Assembly: GCF_900113955.1 (NCBI RefSeq)
Contig: NZ_FORH01000007.1
Coordinates: 230,371 to 294,370 of the forward strand
Source: Celeribacter neptunius
GTDB lineage: Bacteria; Pseudomonadota; Alphaproteobacteria; Rhodobacterales; Rhodobacteraceae
Reading direction: 5' to 3'
Length of the DNA stretch: 64,000 nt
Shown here piece after piece: positions 44,747 to 53,354 of this stretch. The number at the start of each line of letters is the position of its first letter. Position 1 is the stretch's first letter. The notes below the pieces were generated by a model, which saw nothing but the letters and a program-made list of their open reading frames with translations, made no database searches and was not told the origin of the DNA. The position numbers were made by a program, and so were the translations under genes.

Positions 44747-45757
44747 TTACAATCGACCGCTGCGCAGGGTCTGGGCCGGGGTCTCGCCGAAGCGTTGACG
44801 ATAGCGCGCTGTCATGGCGCCGAGATTGACATAGCCGCGGGCCCGCGCGATCGCGCTCACCGTCTCGCCGGGGCGGGCCTGTTGCAGGGCGCGGCGCAGA
44901 CCGTCGAGCCGCTGGGCGCTCAGGAAATCATGCGGGGTGATGCCGCGGAACCGCCGAAAGCCTTCGGACAGGCTGCGCCCGGTGATGCCGAGCTGGCCGG
45001 CGATCTCGGCCACGGTCGGGGCATCCTGCGCCGTCATCCGCATCAGCCGTTCGGCCTCGCGCACGTAATGCGGCGCCGCCGCCCGCGCCCCGGTGTCGAG
45101 ATTGAGTCCGGCGCTCCCCGCCCAGTTGCGCAACAGATCGAGACAGATCATCTCTTCGATGCGTTTCTCGGTCAGCGGATCGCCGATTCGGTCGTTCCGG
45201 GCATCGAGCGAGCGGGTGGCATAGTCCAGCAGCGACAGCCAGGCCGACTGCCCGCTGCCGAAGACCAGACGCTGCCGCCACAGATCGTCCTCGGGCACGA
45301 AGCCGTACCAGCGCGCCGCGGTCTCCTCCATCAGCTTGTGCGGGATCGTCAGATTGAGTTGCAGATCATGGCCATCGGCGAGGTTCCAGTAATCGGTGCG
45401 GCTGCAATCCACGACGTAGCTGTCGCCGGGGCGGCTGTCGATCGCGTCATTGCCGCCCAAAGGATGCCGGACCGAGCCGCGCAAGGTGTTGACGACGATG
45501 ATATTGCCGCTGTCCGGGTCGAAATCATCGGCCCGTGTCGGCGTGCCGAAACAGAAGCGGCTGAAAGTGATGCGACCGATGTTGAGCATCCGGATCGTCG
45601 CGTTCGGGTCCATGCCGCGGGTCAGCGGTCGGGTCGACAGCGGCATATAGGCCCGGTGGCAAAACGCGTTCACCACCGACCATTCGCGTGTATCGTTGAG
45701 CTTGTCCTGAAGCAGCGGCGTGCCGCTGCCGTCTTGCAAAAGCGCCGTTTCCAACAT
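44747..45757 (-). CDS. AraC/XylS-family regulator
   Basis: A 336-residue regulator. The N-terminal ligand and dimerisation part of AraC-binding-domain type has NIIVVNTLRGSVRH near residue 86. Two helix-turn-helix motifs lie at the C-terminus, with VAEIAGQLGITGRSLSEGFRRF near 250 and VSAIARARGYVNLGAMTARYRQRFG near 300. It is on the same strand 287 nt upstream of the alcohol dehydrogenase gene; the gap has no gene and an AT-rich block around 44670-44705. It may control the dehydrogenase. Confidence 0.9.
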   Translation of the reverse strand: MLETALLQDGSGTPLLQDKLNDTREWSVVNAFCHRAYMPLSTRPLTRGMDPNATIRMLNIGRITFSRFCFGTPTRADDFDPDSGNIIVVNTLRGSVRHPLGGNDAIDSRPGDSYVVDCSRTDYWNLADGHDLQLNLTIPHKLMEETAARWYGFVPEDDLWRQRLVFGSGQSAWLSLLDYATRSLDARNDRIGDPLTEKRIEEMICLDLLRNWAGSAGLNLDTGARAAAPHYVREAERLMRMTAQDAPTVAEIAGQLGITGRSLSEGFRRFRGITPHDFLSAQRLDGLRRALQQARPGETVSAIARARGYVNLGAMTARYRQRFGETPAQTLRSGRL

Positions 45758-45970
45758 CGCGGGGTCCTCCCAGTCCTGCGCGCGCCTTCCCGGGGCCTGC
45801 GGCTTCGGGTGGGGACTGTTGTGACCGTAACTCTGCCCAAACCCGGTCTCTACGGCAAGGGGCTTGATGACAGTTTGATTGCACCAACGGCTCGACCAGG
45901 TGCCCGTTTCCGCGCGCCCGGCCCCGGCTCGGGGAGGAGCGGGGCCGGGAGAATGTTACGAAGGGGGACC

Positions 45971-46009
45971 GTCGCAGTCTCCTGTCGCAGTGTCCTGTCG
46001 CAGTGTCCT
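45971..46009. repeat. Three tandem 13-bp repeats
   Basis: GTCGCAGTSTCCT (S is C or G) occurs three times head to tail, at 45971-45983, 45984-45996 and 45997-46009. It lies in the 264-bp gap just beyond the stop of the TRAP large-subunit gene. Confidence 0.85.
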
Positions 46010-46021
46010 TTCGTGGCGTGA

Positions 46022-47422
46022 TCAGGCCTGCATCGGCAGCCAGAGCACGATCATCGGGAAGGCCACCAGAAGGGCAATGGTGATCGCATCGGCGATGAAG
46101 AACGGCGTCACGCCCTTGAACACATCCTGCACCGAAAGATCCTCACGCACGCCGGCGACGACGAAACAGTTGAGGCCGATCGGCGGGGTGATCAGGCAGA
46201 ACTCGGCCATTTTCACCACCAGAATGCCGAACCAGACCGCACACATCGGCCCCGACATGCCAAAGGTCGCATCGGCGGCCGAGACACCTTCGCCGCCGTT
46301 CAGCGCCATCACCGCCGGGTAGACCACCGGCAGGGTCAGGAGCAGCATGCCGATGGCATCCATGAACATGCCCAGAACCGCATAGGCCAGAAGGATACAG
46401 ACCAGGATCAGCATCGGCGACATGGTGAGCGAGGTCAGCCAGTCGGCGAAGGCCCCCGGCAGGTCGGCAAAACCCAGAAACCGGACATAGATCAGCACGC
46501 CCCAGATGATGGTGAAGATCATCACCGAAAGCTTCGCGGTTTCCAGAAGCGCATCGCGGAACTCGCCCCAGCGCATGCCCTTGTAGGCGGCCATCAGGAA
46601 GACGACGAAGGCGCCGATCGCCCCGCCTTCGGTCGGCGTGCCCCAGGCCTCGCCGCCAAACGGGTTGTAGACGAACAGCACGATGGTCAGCACCACAACG
46701 AGGATCGGTGCGGCGGGCGGCAGCGCCTCGAACCGCTCTTTCCAGGAGAACCCGCCGACGGCCGGGCCGAACCCCTTGATCGAGACCGACAGGCCGATGA
46801 TCAGAAGCGCATAGACCACGGCGGAGAACATCCCCGGCAGGAAGCCCGCGAGCAGGAGCTTGCCGACATCCTGCTCGACGATGATCGCGTAGATCACCAG
46901 AATCGTCGACGGCGGAATGAGCGAGGCCAAGGTGCCGCCCGCGGCCACCACGCCCGCGGCGAATTTCTTGTTATAGCCGGTTTCGATCATCTCCGGGATG
47001 GCGATCCGGGCAAACACCGCCGAGGTGGCGATCGAGGCGCCGGACACGGCGGCAAAGCCTGCGGTGGCAAAGACCGTCGCGACGGCAAGCCCTCCCGGCA
47101 CCCAGGCGATCCAGCGTTTCGCGGCGGTGAACAGCGCTTTCGTCAGCCCGGCGTAATAGGCCAGATAGCCGATCAGGATGAAGGTCGGAATGAGCGACAG
47201 CGCCTGGGATGAGACTTTCGAATGCGGCACCTGTCCGGCGGTCTTGACCGCCACGGTGAGCGCCCAGCCGAAATCCTCCGGGTCATAGCCCTTTTTCGCC
47301 CAGAAAATCCAGATCAGGCCGATCATGCCCGCGAGGCCGGCGGCAAAGGCCACCCGCATGCCCAAAATGACCATGAGCAAGAGACCGCCAGAGACGATCA
47401 GGCCAATTTCAATCGAGTCCAT
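46022..47422 (-). CDS. dctM: TRAP transporter large permease (DctM-like)
   Basis: A 466-residue membrane protein with about 12 hydrophobic spans. The start Met of MDSIEIGLIVSG lies at 47422. Typical stretches include GFAAVSGASIATSAVFARIAIPEM near residue 120 and AAGGTLASLIPPSTILVIYAII near 160. It is the proton- or sodium-coupled pump part of the tripartite importer. It ends the three-gene unit. Confidence 0.93.
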   Translation of the reverse strand: MDSIEIGLIVSGGLLLMVILGMRVAFAAGLAGMIGLIWIFWAKKGYDPEDFGWALTVAVKTAGQVPHSKVSSQALSLIPTFILIGYLAYYAGLTKALFTAAKRWIAWVPGGLAVATVFATAGFAAVSGASIATSAVFARIAIPEMIETGYNKKFAAGVVAAGGTLASLIPPSTILVIYAIIVEQDVGKLLLAGFLPGMFSAVVYALLIIGLSVSIKGFGPAVGGFSWKERFEALPPAAPILVVVLTIVLFVYNPFGGEAWGTPTEGGAIGAFVVFLMAAYKGMRWGEFRDALLETAKLSVMIFTIIWGVLIYVRFLGFADLPGAFADWLTSLTMSPMLILVCILLAYAVLGMFMDAIGMLLLTLPVVYPAVMALNGGEGVSAADATFGMSGPMCAVWFGILVVKMAEFCLITPPIGLNCFVVAGVREDLSVQDVFKGVTPFFIADAITIALLVAFPMIVLWLPMQA

Positions 47423-47432
47423 TTTCGTCCCC

Positions 47433-48065
47433 TCAGTCGTCTTTGCCGGAGACGTGTTCCGCCTCCATCGCCGCCTGTGCGGCCATATCGAGCGGCAGCG
47501 GCACCGCCACCGGATGGGCCGTGCCCGTGGCGATCGCCCGGCCATAGCCGACGATCTGCAGCGCCAGCCGCAGGGTCAGAACGCCGAAGGCCACCGGCGC
47601 CAGAAGCTTGGCGGGCCAGAGCGGCAGGCTGATGTCCATCGAACTGTCCCGGCTCCACAGCGGTGCTGCGAAATCGAAACTGCGCTGGAAATGCGCCCAG
47701 GTGCCCCAGACCATCAGCACTATGAACAGGAACATGGCAGTTGTGGTGATCAACTCGGCGACATAGAGCGGCCGACCCTTGAGGGCGCCCACGACCATGT
47801 CCATGCGCACATGGCCGCCGTTGCGCTGGGTATAGGAAATCCCCATGAAGGCGATGAGTGGCATGGCCTGTTGAATCCAGTCGACATAGCCGGGCAGCGG
47901 CTGATTGAAGAAATTGCGCCCGCCGACGGAGATCACCGCCAGAAGCATCAGCCCGAAAACCGTCAGCCCGCTCAACAGCGCCAGCAGCAGTTCTATTTTG
48001 TGAAGGCCCTGATCGAGCCGGCTCAGCCGGCTGTTATCGGTCAGGACTGTGGCCGTTCCCGCCAT
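47433..48065 (-). CDS. dctQ: TRAP transporter small permease (DctQ-like)
   Basis: A 210-residue protein with four membrane spans (first near residues 26-48). The DctQ pattern is visible in VDWIQQAMPLIAFMGISYTQRNGGHVRMD. It joins DctM in the inner membrane. It lies 10 nt before dctM and 79 nt after the binding-protein gene. Confidence 0.92.
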   Translation of the reverse strand: MAGTATVLTDNSRLSRLDQGLHKIELLLALLSGLTVFGLMLLAVISVGGRNFFNQPLPGYVDWIQQAMPLIAFMGISYTQRNGGHVRMDMVVGALKGRPLYVAELITTTAMFLFIVLMVWGTWAHFQRSFDFAAPLWSRDSSMDISLPLWPAKLLAPVAFGVLTLRLALQIVGYGRAIATGTAHPVAVPLPLDMAAQAAMEAEHVSGKDD

Positions 48066-48144
48066 CTCTCATCCCCTCAGTCTGTCAACGCCGAAAACCC
48101 CGCCCCGCGCGCGGGCGGGACGGGTTCGGTTCGTATCGTTCGGC

Positions 48145-49155
48145 TTATTTCGACGCGGCGACGGTCTCGATCACCAGATCGTAGAGTTCTTGTGCCGGCA
48201 GGCCGCGCTTGGTGTTCTCGGCGACCCAGGCCTCGGCCGCGGGCGTCGCGGCGGCGGCTTTGAACGCCTCGATATCGGCATCGGAGAAGGTCACCTGTTC
48301 GATGTTCTTCTCTTCGATCAGTGGCCCCCATTTGGCCATGGTCTGATCGTTGTAGAAGTCGATGTAATATTGCATCGCCTCATCCACAGAGCTGTCGAGC
48401 GCGGCGCGCTCTTCATCCGTCAGGCTGTCATAGGCATCGATATTGACCACCACCGGGCAGTTCACAGCCCCCGGGTTGAGGTTGGTGGTCCACCAGGTGG
48501 CAATCTCGGCGGTGCCAAAGGACATATGCGCGTGCGGCGCAAAGGCGGCGGCGCGGATCACGCCGCTGTCCATCGCCTGGCGCACCTCGGTGGCGGACAT
48601 CGAGGTCGGCACGGCGCCGGAGGCCGCCATGGCCGCGCCGATGCCGCCCGTGGCGCGCACGGTCAGGCCCTTGAAGTCGTCAATGGTTTTCGGCGCATCG
48701 CCGACACCGGCGAGGTTGTATTGCGGCAAGGGCGTCGGCATCAGCAGCTTGGCGTTCCAGCGCGCCAGATCCTTGACCGTGGCCGGATGGTTGTAGACCG
48801 CCATGGCGACGTCACGCTCGAGCTCGAGACTGTCGATCCCCAGAAACGGCAGTTCCAGCACGGTGATCGACGGGTTCTTGTCCGGGTGATAGCCGGCGCA
48901 GAATTGTGCCATCTCGAAAGCGCCGATGGAAATCCCGTCGAGATTCTCGGTGTTCTTCGACAAGCCGCCATAGGAAATGTTCATGGTGAACTCGCCATTG
49001 GTCTTTTCCGAAACCAGTTCCGCGAGTTTCTCGACATTCTCGGTGAAGGCGCGGCGCTTGCCCCAGAGCGAGACATTCCATTCGGTTGCCATCGCTTCGG
49101 TTGCAAACCCCACGCAAAGCGCGGCCATGGCCGCACGGCCCAAAATCTTGTTCAT
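48145..49155 (-). CDS. dctP: TRAP transporter periplasmic binding protein (DctP family)
   Basis: A 336-residue receptor. GGGAGGA lies about 6 nt before ATG 49155; a start six codons earlier has no ribosome site. A Sec signal peptide ends at about TEAMATE (residue 24). The DctP-type core has VRATGGIGAAMAASGAVP near residue 165, the region of the usual ligand-binding Arg. The ligand is probably an organic acid. The adjacent DctB/DctD pair suggests C4-dicarboxylates, but aromatic and other acids are also carried by this family. Confidence 0.92.
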   Translation of the reverse strand: MNKILGRAAMAALCVGFATEAMATEWNVSLWGKRRAFTENVEKLAELVSEKTNGEFTMNISYGGLSKNTENLDGISIGAFEMAQFCAGYHPDKNPSITVLELPFLGIDSLELERDVAMAVYNHPATVKDLARWNAKLLMPTPLPQYNLAGVGDAPKTIDDFKGLTVRATGGIGAAMAASGAVPTSMSATEVRQAMDSGVIRAAAFAPHAHMSFGTAEIATWWTTNLNPGAVNCPVVVNIDAYDSLTDEERAALDSSVDEAMQYYIDFYNDQTMAKWGPLIEEKNIEQVTFSDADIEAFKAAAATPAAEAWVAENTKRGLPAQELYDLVIETVAASK

Positions 49156-49251
49156 GATGTCCTCCCAAGACATGTTTTGATCTGTCCGGGGGAAGTATGA
49201 CCGGCGGTCTGGCCCCTGCCTATGAAGGAAATCGCGCGCGTTCGGGGTCTG

Positions 49252-49273
49252 GCCCTGCGGATTTCCGCAGGGC
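49252..49273 (-). terminator. Hairpin between dctD and dctP
   Basis: A perfect 9-bp stem, GCCCTGCGG and CCGCAGGGC, with a 4-nt loop lies 26 nt beyond the dctD stop and before the dctP promoter region. No T-run follows. Confidence 0.55.
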
Positions 49274-49299
49274 TGCGAGGAGGCGACAACGGCGCGTGC

Positions 49300-50631
49300 T
49301 TACAACAGGGCATCCTTGTTGAGGCCCAGCTTGACGATCTTCTCGTTGAGCGTCCGGCGCCCGATGCCGAGCGCCTCGGCCACCGCATCCATGCGCCCCT
49401 CATGCGCCCGAAGCGCCCGTCCGATCACTTCGCGCTCGAAAACCGCCACCGCCTCGCGCAGCGTGTCCGGCACGTCGTCGAGGTGATCGGCGCGCAGGGC
49501 GGCGGCGACCGAAGCCTGCCCCCGCCGCATCCTCAGCACGAAACGTTCCGCGACATTGCGCAGCTCGCGGACATTGCCGGGCCAGCCATGGCTCATCAGC
49601 GCCGCGAGATCCTCGGCAGAGGGTTCCGGCACCTCGAGTTCATAGATCCGGGCAAATTCGCCGCAGAAATGGGTGAACAGCAACAGGATGTCATCGCGCC
49701 GCTCGCGCAGGGTCGGCAGGCTCAGGCTCATCGTGTTCAGACGATGCAGGAAATCGAGCCGGAGCTGACCGGCCTCCACGGCGGCCTCCGGGTCTTCGTT
49801 GGTGGCCGAGATCACCCGAAACGCCAGCCTGCGCGGGCGACTGCTGCCGACCGGGGTGATCTCGCGCTGTTCCAGCACCCGCAACAGCATCGCCTGCACC
49901 GGCAAGGGACAGGCACAGACCTCATCGAGAAACAGCGTGCCACCATCGGCGGCGGCCAGTTTGCCCTGTGGTCCGCCCTCGGCGCCGAACATCTCGCGCT
50001 CGAACCCCTCGGGGGTGAGCGTTGCACAGTTGAACGCCACGAAAGGCCCCTCGGCATGCGGACCGAGATCGTGAAGGGCCCGGGCCAGCACATCCTTGCC
50101 GGTGCCGGTTTCGCCGACCAGAAGCACCGAGGCCGGGCTTTCCGAGAGGCTCAGCACCTCTTCGCGCACCGCCCGTGCTGCCGCGCTTTGCCCGAGAAAC
50201 AGCTTGTCGAGCCCCGAGAGATCGCGCAGCCGGGCCTTCAGCCGCTCGGTGCGCTGATGCAACCGGTGCTGCGCCCCGGCATGCGACAGGATGGTCAGGA
50301 GGCGGCGCGGCTCATAGGGTTTCTCGACAAAGGAATAGGCGCCGTCCTGCATCGCCTGTACCGCCGTGGCGATGTCGCCATGGGCGGAGATCAGCACCAG
50401 AGGCGGCGCCTCCGGGGGCAGGGTGGCCAGAAGCTCCAGCCCCGACATGCCCGGCATGCGCACATCCGAGAGGATCACGTCCGGCACCATCTCCGGCAAT
50501 TTCTCCGCCACCTGATCGGCGCGCGACAGGGCTTCGGCCTCGTGGCCCGCCGCTTCGAGCAGATCGACCAGAGAGCTGCGCATCGCCTTGTCGTCATCGA
50601 CCACCAGAATGCGCAAAGCGGCCTCATTCAT
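49300..50631 (-). CDS. dctD: DctD/NtrC-type response regulator lacking GAFTGA
   Basis: A 443-residue regulator. The receiver domain has acidic residues VVDDD and the phospho-Asp at residue 56 in LSDVRMPG, with Lys in VEKPYEP. The AAA+ domain has Walker A GETGTGKD near 170 and Walker B TLFLDEV. The loop between FEREMFGAEG and GKLAAADGG is shortened and has no GAFTGA, so contact with sigma-54 is not expected. The C-terminus is a Fis helix-turn-helix (MDAVAEALGIGRRTLNEKI). Rhodobacter capsulatus NtrC also lacks GAFTGA and works with the housekeeping sigma factor. The ATG overlaps the dctB stop. Confidence 0.92.
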   Translation of the reverse strand: MNEAALRILVVDDDKAMRSSLVDLLEAAGHEAEALSRADQVAEKLPEMVPDVILSDVRMPGMSGLELLATLPPEAPPLVLISAHGDIATAVQAMQDGAYSFVEKPYEPRRLLTILSHAGAQHRLHQRTERLKARLRDLSGLDKLFLGQSAAARAVREEVLSLSESPASVLLVGETGTGKDVLARALHDLGPHAEGPFVAFNCATLTPEGFEREMFGAEGGPQGKLAAADGGTLFLDEVCACPLPVQAMLLRVLEQREITPVGSSRPRRLAFRVISATNEDPEAAVEAGQLRLDFLHRLNTMSLSLPTLRERRDDILLLFTHFCGEFARIYELEVPEPSAEDLAALMSHGWPGNVRELRNVAERFVLRMRRGQASVAAALRADHLDDVPDTLREAVAVFEREVIGRALRAHEGRMDAVAEALGIGRRTLNEKIVKLGLNKDALL

Positions 50632-52391
50632 GGCTCGTCCTCCCCTGTTGTCGCCGCCAGCGGCAATTCCACCCGGAACACCGCGCCCGAGCCGGGCGCA
50701 TCGGTATCCGTGCCGCCATTGCGGGCCTCGATCCGCCCGCCGTGCTCGCGCACAATACTGGCGGAAATCGCCAGGCCAAGCCCCATGCCCTGTCCCGAGG
50801 CGCGACGGGTGACAAAAGGTTCCTGCAACTCGTCGAGTGTCGCCGCACCGAGCCCGTGGCCGGTATCGCGCAGCTCGAACCAGCCGATGTCCTCGCCCTG
50901 CGCGTTGCGCGCGGTGCCCACCGCGATGTCGAGCCGGGGATCGATCTCGTCTTCCATGGCGTCCACCGCATTGCGCAGAAGATTGGTCATCACCTGTTCG
51001 ATGCGGAGTTTCGAGCCTTTGACCACGGCAGGGGGGAGCGCGCGGGCGCGCGACAGGGCCACCCCCGACAGCTCAAGGTTGGGCGAGACCAGCGCCAGCG
51101 CCTCATCCATCGCCAGATCGAGGTCGACGGGTTCCAACCCGCGCTGGCCGGGGCGGGCGAAGAAGCGCAATTGCCGGGTGATGCCCTCCATCCGCTCGGT
51201 CAGCCCCGAGAGCCGCGCCAGCAGCGAGGGGTCGGACCGACCGCCGATCTCGGCCGCGGCAATGTGATTTTTCAACGCGGCGATCGGCTGACCCAGCTCA
51301 TGGGTCACCGAGGCCGACAGCTCTCCCAGCGCGGCCAGACGCGAGGCCTGTTCGAGCTCCTTCTGTGTGCGCTGCAGACGCCGCTCGGCGGCACGGCGCT
51401 CTTCGATTTCCACGGCCAGCCGGTCATTGGCCTCGCGCAATTCCGCCTCCTCCGCCTCGGAACGTCTGAGCGCCGCGCCGATCCGTTCGGTGCGCCGGAC
51501 CTGAAACAGGATGAACACGCCGGCGGCCAGCCCGAGCGCCAGCGCGGTGACCAGCCAGCTCAGGGTGATGACCCGCTCGCGACCGGCAAAGTAATGCAGG
51601 CTCCAGCCATGCGGCAGATCGGTGCTGCTCAGATGGATCACCTCTTCGCCATTGATCCGGGCGGCGCCATTGTCCCGCGACTGCCAATCCAGCGGGCGCA
51701 GCTCGGCGCCGCTGAATTGCCGGTCGCGGTCGATGCGCTCGCGTTCCCCCTGGTTCAGGGGCCGTAAGAGCCGATAGCGCCAGCTTTCATCCGAGGCCAG
51801 CAACACCACGCCCTCGCCATTGGCCAGAAGCACCTGTTCACCGCCATCGCGCCAGGCCGCTTCGAGCGCGGTGAGGTCGAGCTTGATGGCGATCACGCCG
51901 GTGAGCGCCCCGGTGCCGTCGCGGACCGGCTCGGAAATGAAATACCCCGGCAGACCGGTGGTCGAGCCGATGCCGTAAAACCGTCCCTCACGCCCCTCGA
52001 TCGCATCGCGCACATAGGGGCGGAAGGCGTAATTGTGGCCGATGAAGCTCAGCGCAGTCCCGGCGTTCGAGGCCGAGATGGTCTCGCCATCCGGGGCCAT
52101 GAGGTAGATCGCGTCCACGCCCGAGCGGTTTGCGAAATCGCGTAACCGGGCATTGAGCACATCCCGATCTCCGCCGCTTGCCGTGTTCTGCACATAGGGA
52201 TCATGGGCCAGCACATAAGGCAGGTGGGAAAACCGCTCCAGTTCCGAGGTGACGGTCGAGCGGTAGAGCGACAAACGGCCCGTCGCCTTGGCGATCTCCT
52301 GGGCGGTGAAATAGAGCGCCGAGATCTGAAACAGCAGGACAAGCGCAATCAGACCGCCGAACAATGCGAAAAACCAATGGCGCCGTTTCAT
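50628..52391 (-). CDS. dctB: DctB-type sensor histidine kinase
   Basis: A 587-residue membrane kinase. GGGGAGG lies 4-5 nt before ATG 52391. Membrane spans at about residues 7-28 and 278-300 flank a periplasmic double-PAS-like (dCache) region with GRFYGIGSTTGLPGYFISEPV near 145. A coiled coil of EEAELREAND type follows. The H-box is ASVTHELGQPIAALKNH near 370, the N-box NLLRNAVDAMED near 480, and the G-boxes are RDTGHGLG and GMGLGLAIS. It senses an external carboxylate for the neighbouring TRAP system and phosphorylates DctD. Confidence 0.93.
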   Translation of the reverse strand: MKRRHWFFALFGGLIALVLLFQISALYFTAQEIAKATGRLSLYRSTVTSELERFSHLPYVLAHDPYVQNTASGGDRDVLNARLRDFANRSGVDAIYLMAPDGETISASNAGTALSFIGHNYAFRPYVRDAIEGREGRFYGIGSTTGLPGYFISEPVRDGTGALTGVIAIKLDLTALEAAWRDGGEQVLLANGEGVVLLASDESWRYRLLRPLNQGERERIDRDRQFSGAELRPLDWQSRDNGAARINGEEVIHLSSTDLPHGWSLHYFAGRERVITLSWLVTALALGLAAGVFILFQVRRTERIGAALRRSEAEEAELREANDRLAVEIEERRAAERRLQRTQKELEQASRLAALGELSASVTHELGQPIAALKNHIAAAEIGGRSDPSLLARLSGLTERMEGITRQLRFFARPGQRGLEPVDLDLAMDEALALVSPNLELSGVALSRARALPPAVVKGSKLRIEQVMTNLLRNAVDAMEDEIDPRLDIAVGTARNAQGEDIGWFELRDTGHGLGAATLDELQEPFVTRRASGQGMGLGLAISASIVREHGGRIEARNGGTDTDAPGSGAVFRVELPLAATTGEDEP

Positions 52392-52540
52392 TCTGCCTCC
52401 CCTCACCTCGCCCGCACTATGTTGCGGCAGGGGCACGAAGACCAGACCAAATGAGGCCAGAACAAATGAGGCCTGGGGGCCGGCGAGGGGAACGCGCCCC
52501 GTCCCATGGGGCGGCATTTCCTGTCTCGGGCCGGGGCGTT

Positions 52541-53332
52541 TCAGTCGAGAAAGGCCTTTTCGACCACATATTCCGCCGGCGCGGCATTGGAGCCTTCGCG
52601 CAGACCAGCGTCCTCACAGATCGCCATGATGTCCTTGTTCAGAGCGAGATTGCCGCAGACCATGACGCGGTCGTTCTCCGGGGTCCAGGCGGGCAGGCCG
52701 AGATGGCGGAATACCCGGCCGTCGCGCAGGTGATCGCTGATCCGGCCCTCGATCGCCGAGGGCTCGCGCGTGGTGGTCGGGTAATAGTGCAATTTTCCGG
52801 CGACCAATTCGCCGATCAACGGATCTTCGGGCAGGGCTTCGACCAGTCTGCGGCCATAGCTCAACTCGCTGCCCGTGCGACAGGTATGGGCCAGCACGAC
52901 GCTGTCGAACCGCTCCCAGGTCTCCGGGTCGCGCAGGATCGACGCGAAAGGCGCAACCCCCGTGCCGGTGCAAATCAGCCAGAGCCGTTTGCCGGGGAGG
53001 AGCGCATCATGCACCAGCGTGCCCACCGGTTTCGGACGCAGGATCACCTCGTCGCCTGGCGCGATCTTTTGCAGCCTCGAGGTCAGTGGCCCGTCGGCCA
53101 CCTTGATCGAATAGAATTCGAGCTCCTCATCCCAGGAGGGCGAGGCAATTGAATAGGCGCGCATGATCGGCCGGCCATTGTCGCCCGGCAGCCCGATCAT
53201 CACGAATTCGCCGGAGCGGAACCGAAGGCTCTGCGGCCGGGTCAGGCGAAAGGAAAACAGCGTGTCGGTCCAATGGGTGACATCGGTCACGGTCTGGGTG
53301 TCAGGCGCGCGTGCGGCGGCGACTGTTGTCAT
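52541..53332 (-). CDS. Ferredoxin-NADP reductase, Fpr type
   Basis: A 263-residue FAD enzyme. The start Met of MTTVAAARAPDT at 53332 has AGGAGAG about 6 nt upstream. The FAD motif is RAYSIASPSWDEELEFYSIKV and the NADP motif GTGVAPFASILRD. It ends YVVEKAFLD, like Rhodobacter Fpr, and matches that protein along its length. There is no 2Fe-2S domain. It follows the Rieske oxygenase gene by 22 nt and probably feeds it through a ferredoxin coded elsewhere. Confidence 0.92.
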   Translation of the reverse strand: MTTVAAARAPDTQTVTDVTHWTDTLFSFRLTRPQSLRFRSGEFVMIGLPGDNGRPIMRAYSIASPSWDEELEFYSIKVADGPLTSRLQKIAPGDEVILRPKPVGTLVHDALLPGKRLWLICTGTGVAPFASILRDPETWERFDSVVLAHTCRTGSELSYGRRLVEALPEDPLIGELVAGKLHYYPTTTREPSAIEGRISDHLRDGRVFRHLGLPAWTPENDRVMVCGNLALNKDIMAICEDAGLREGSNAAPAEYVVEKAFLD

Positions 53333-53354
53333 GGTTCTCTCCTGAATCGGGTCT

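Noticed and set aside
49156..49299. A sigma-54 promoter upstream of dctP
   Set aside because: No TGGCAC-N5-TTGC-like pair was found, in line with the missing GAFTGA loop in DctD.
49222..51267. 681-codon open frame on the plus strand over dctD-dctB
   Set aside because: Shadow of the two-component genes.
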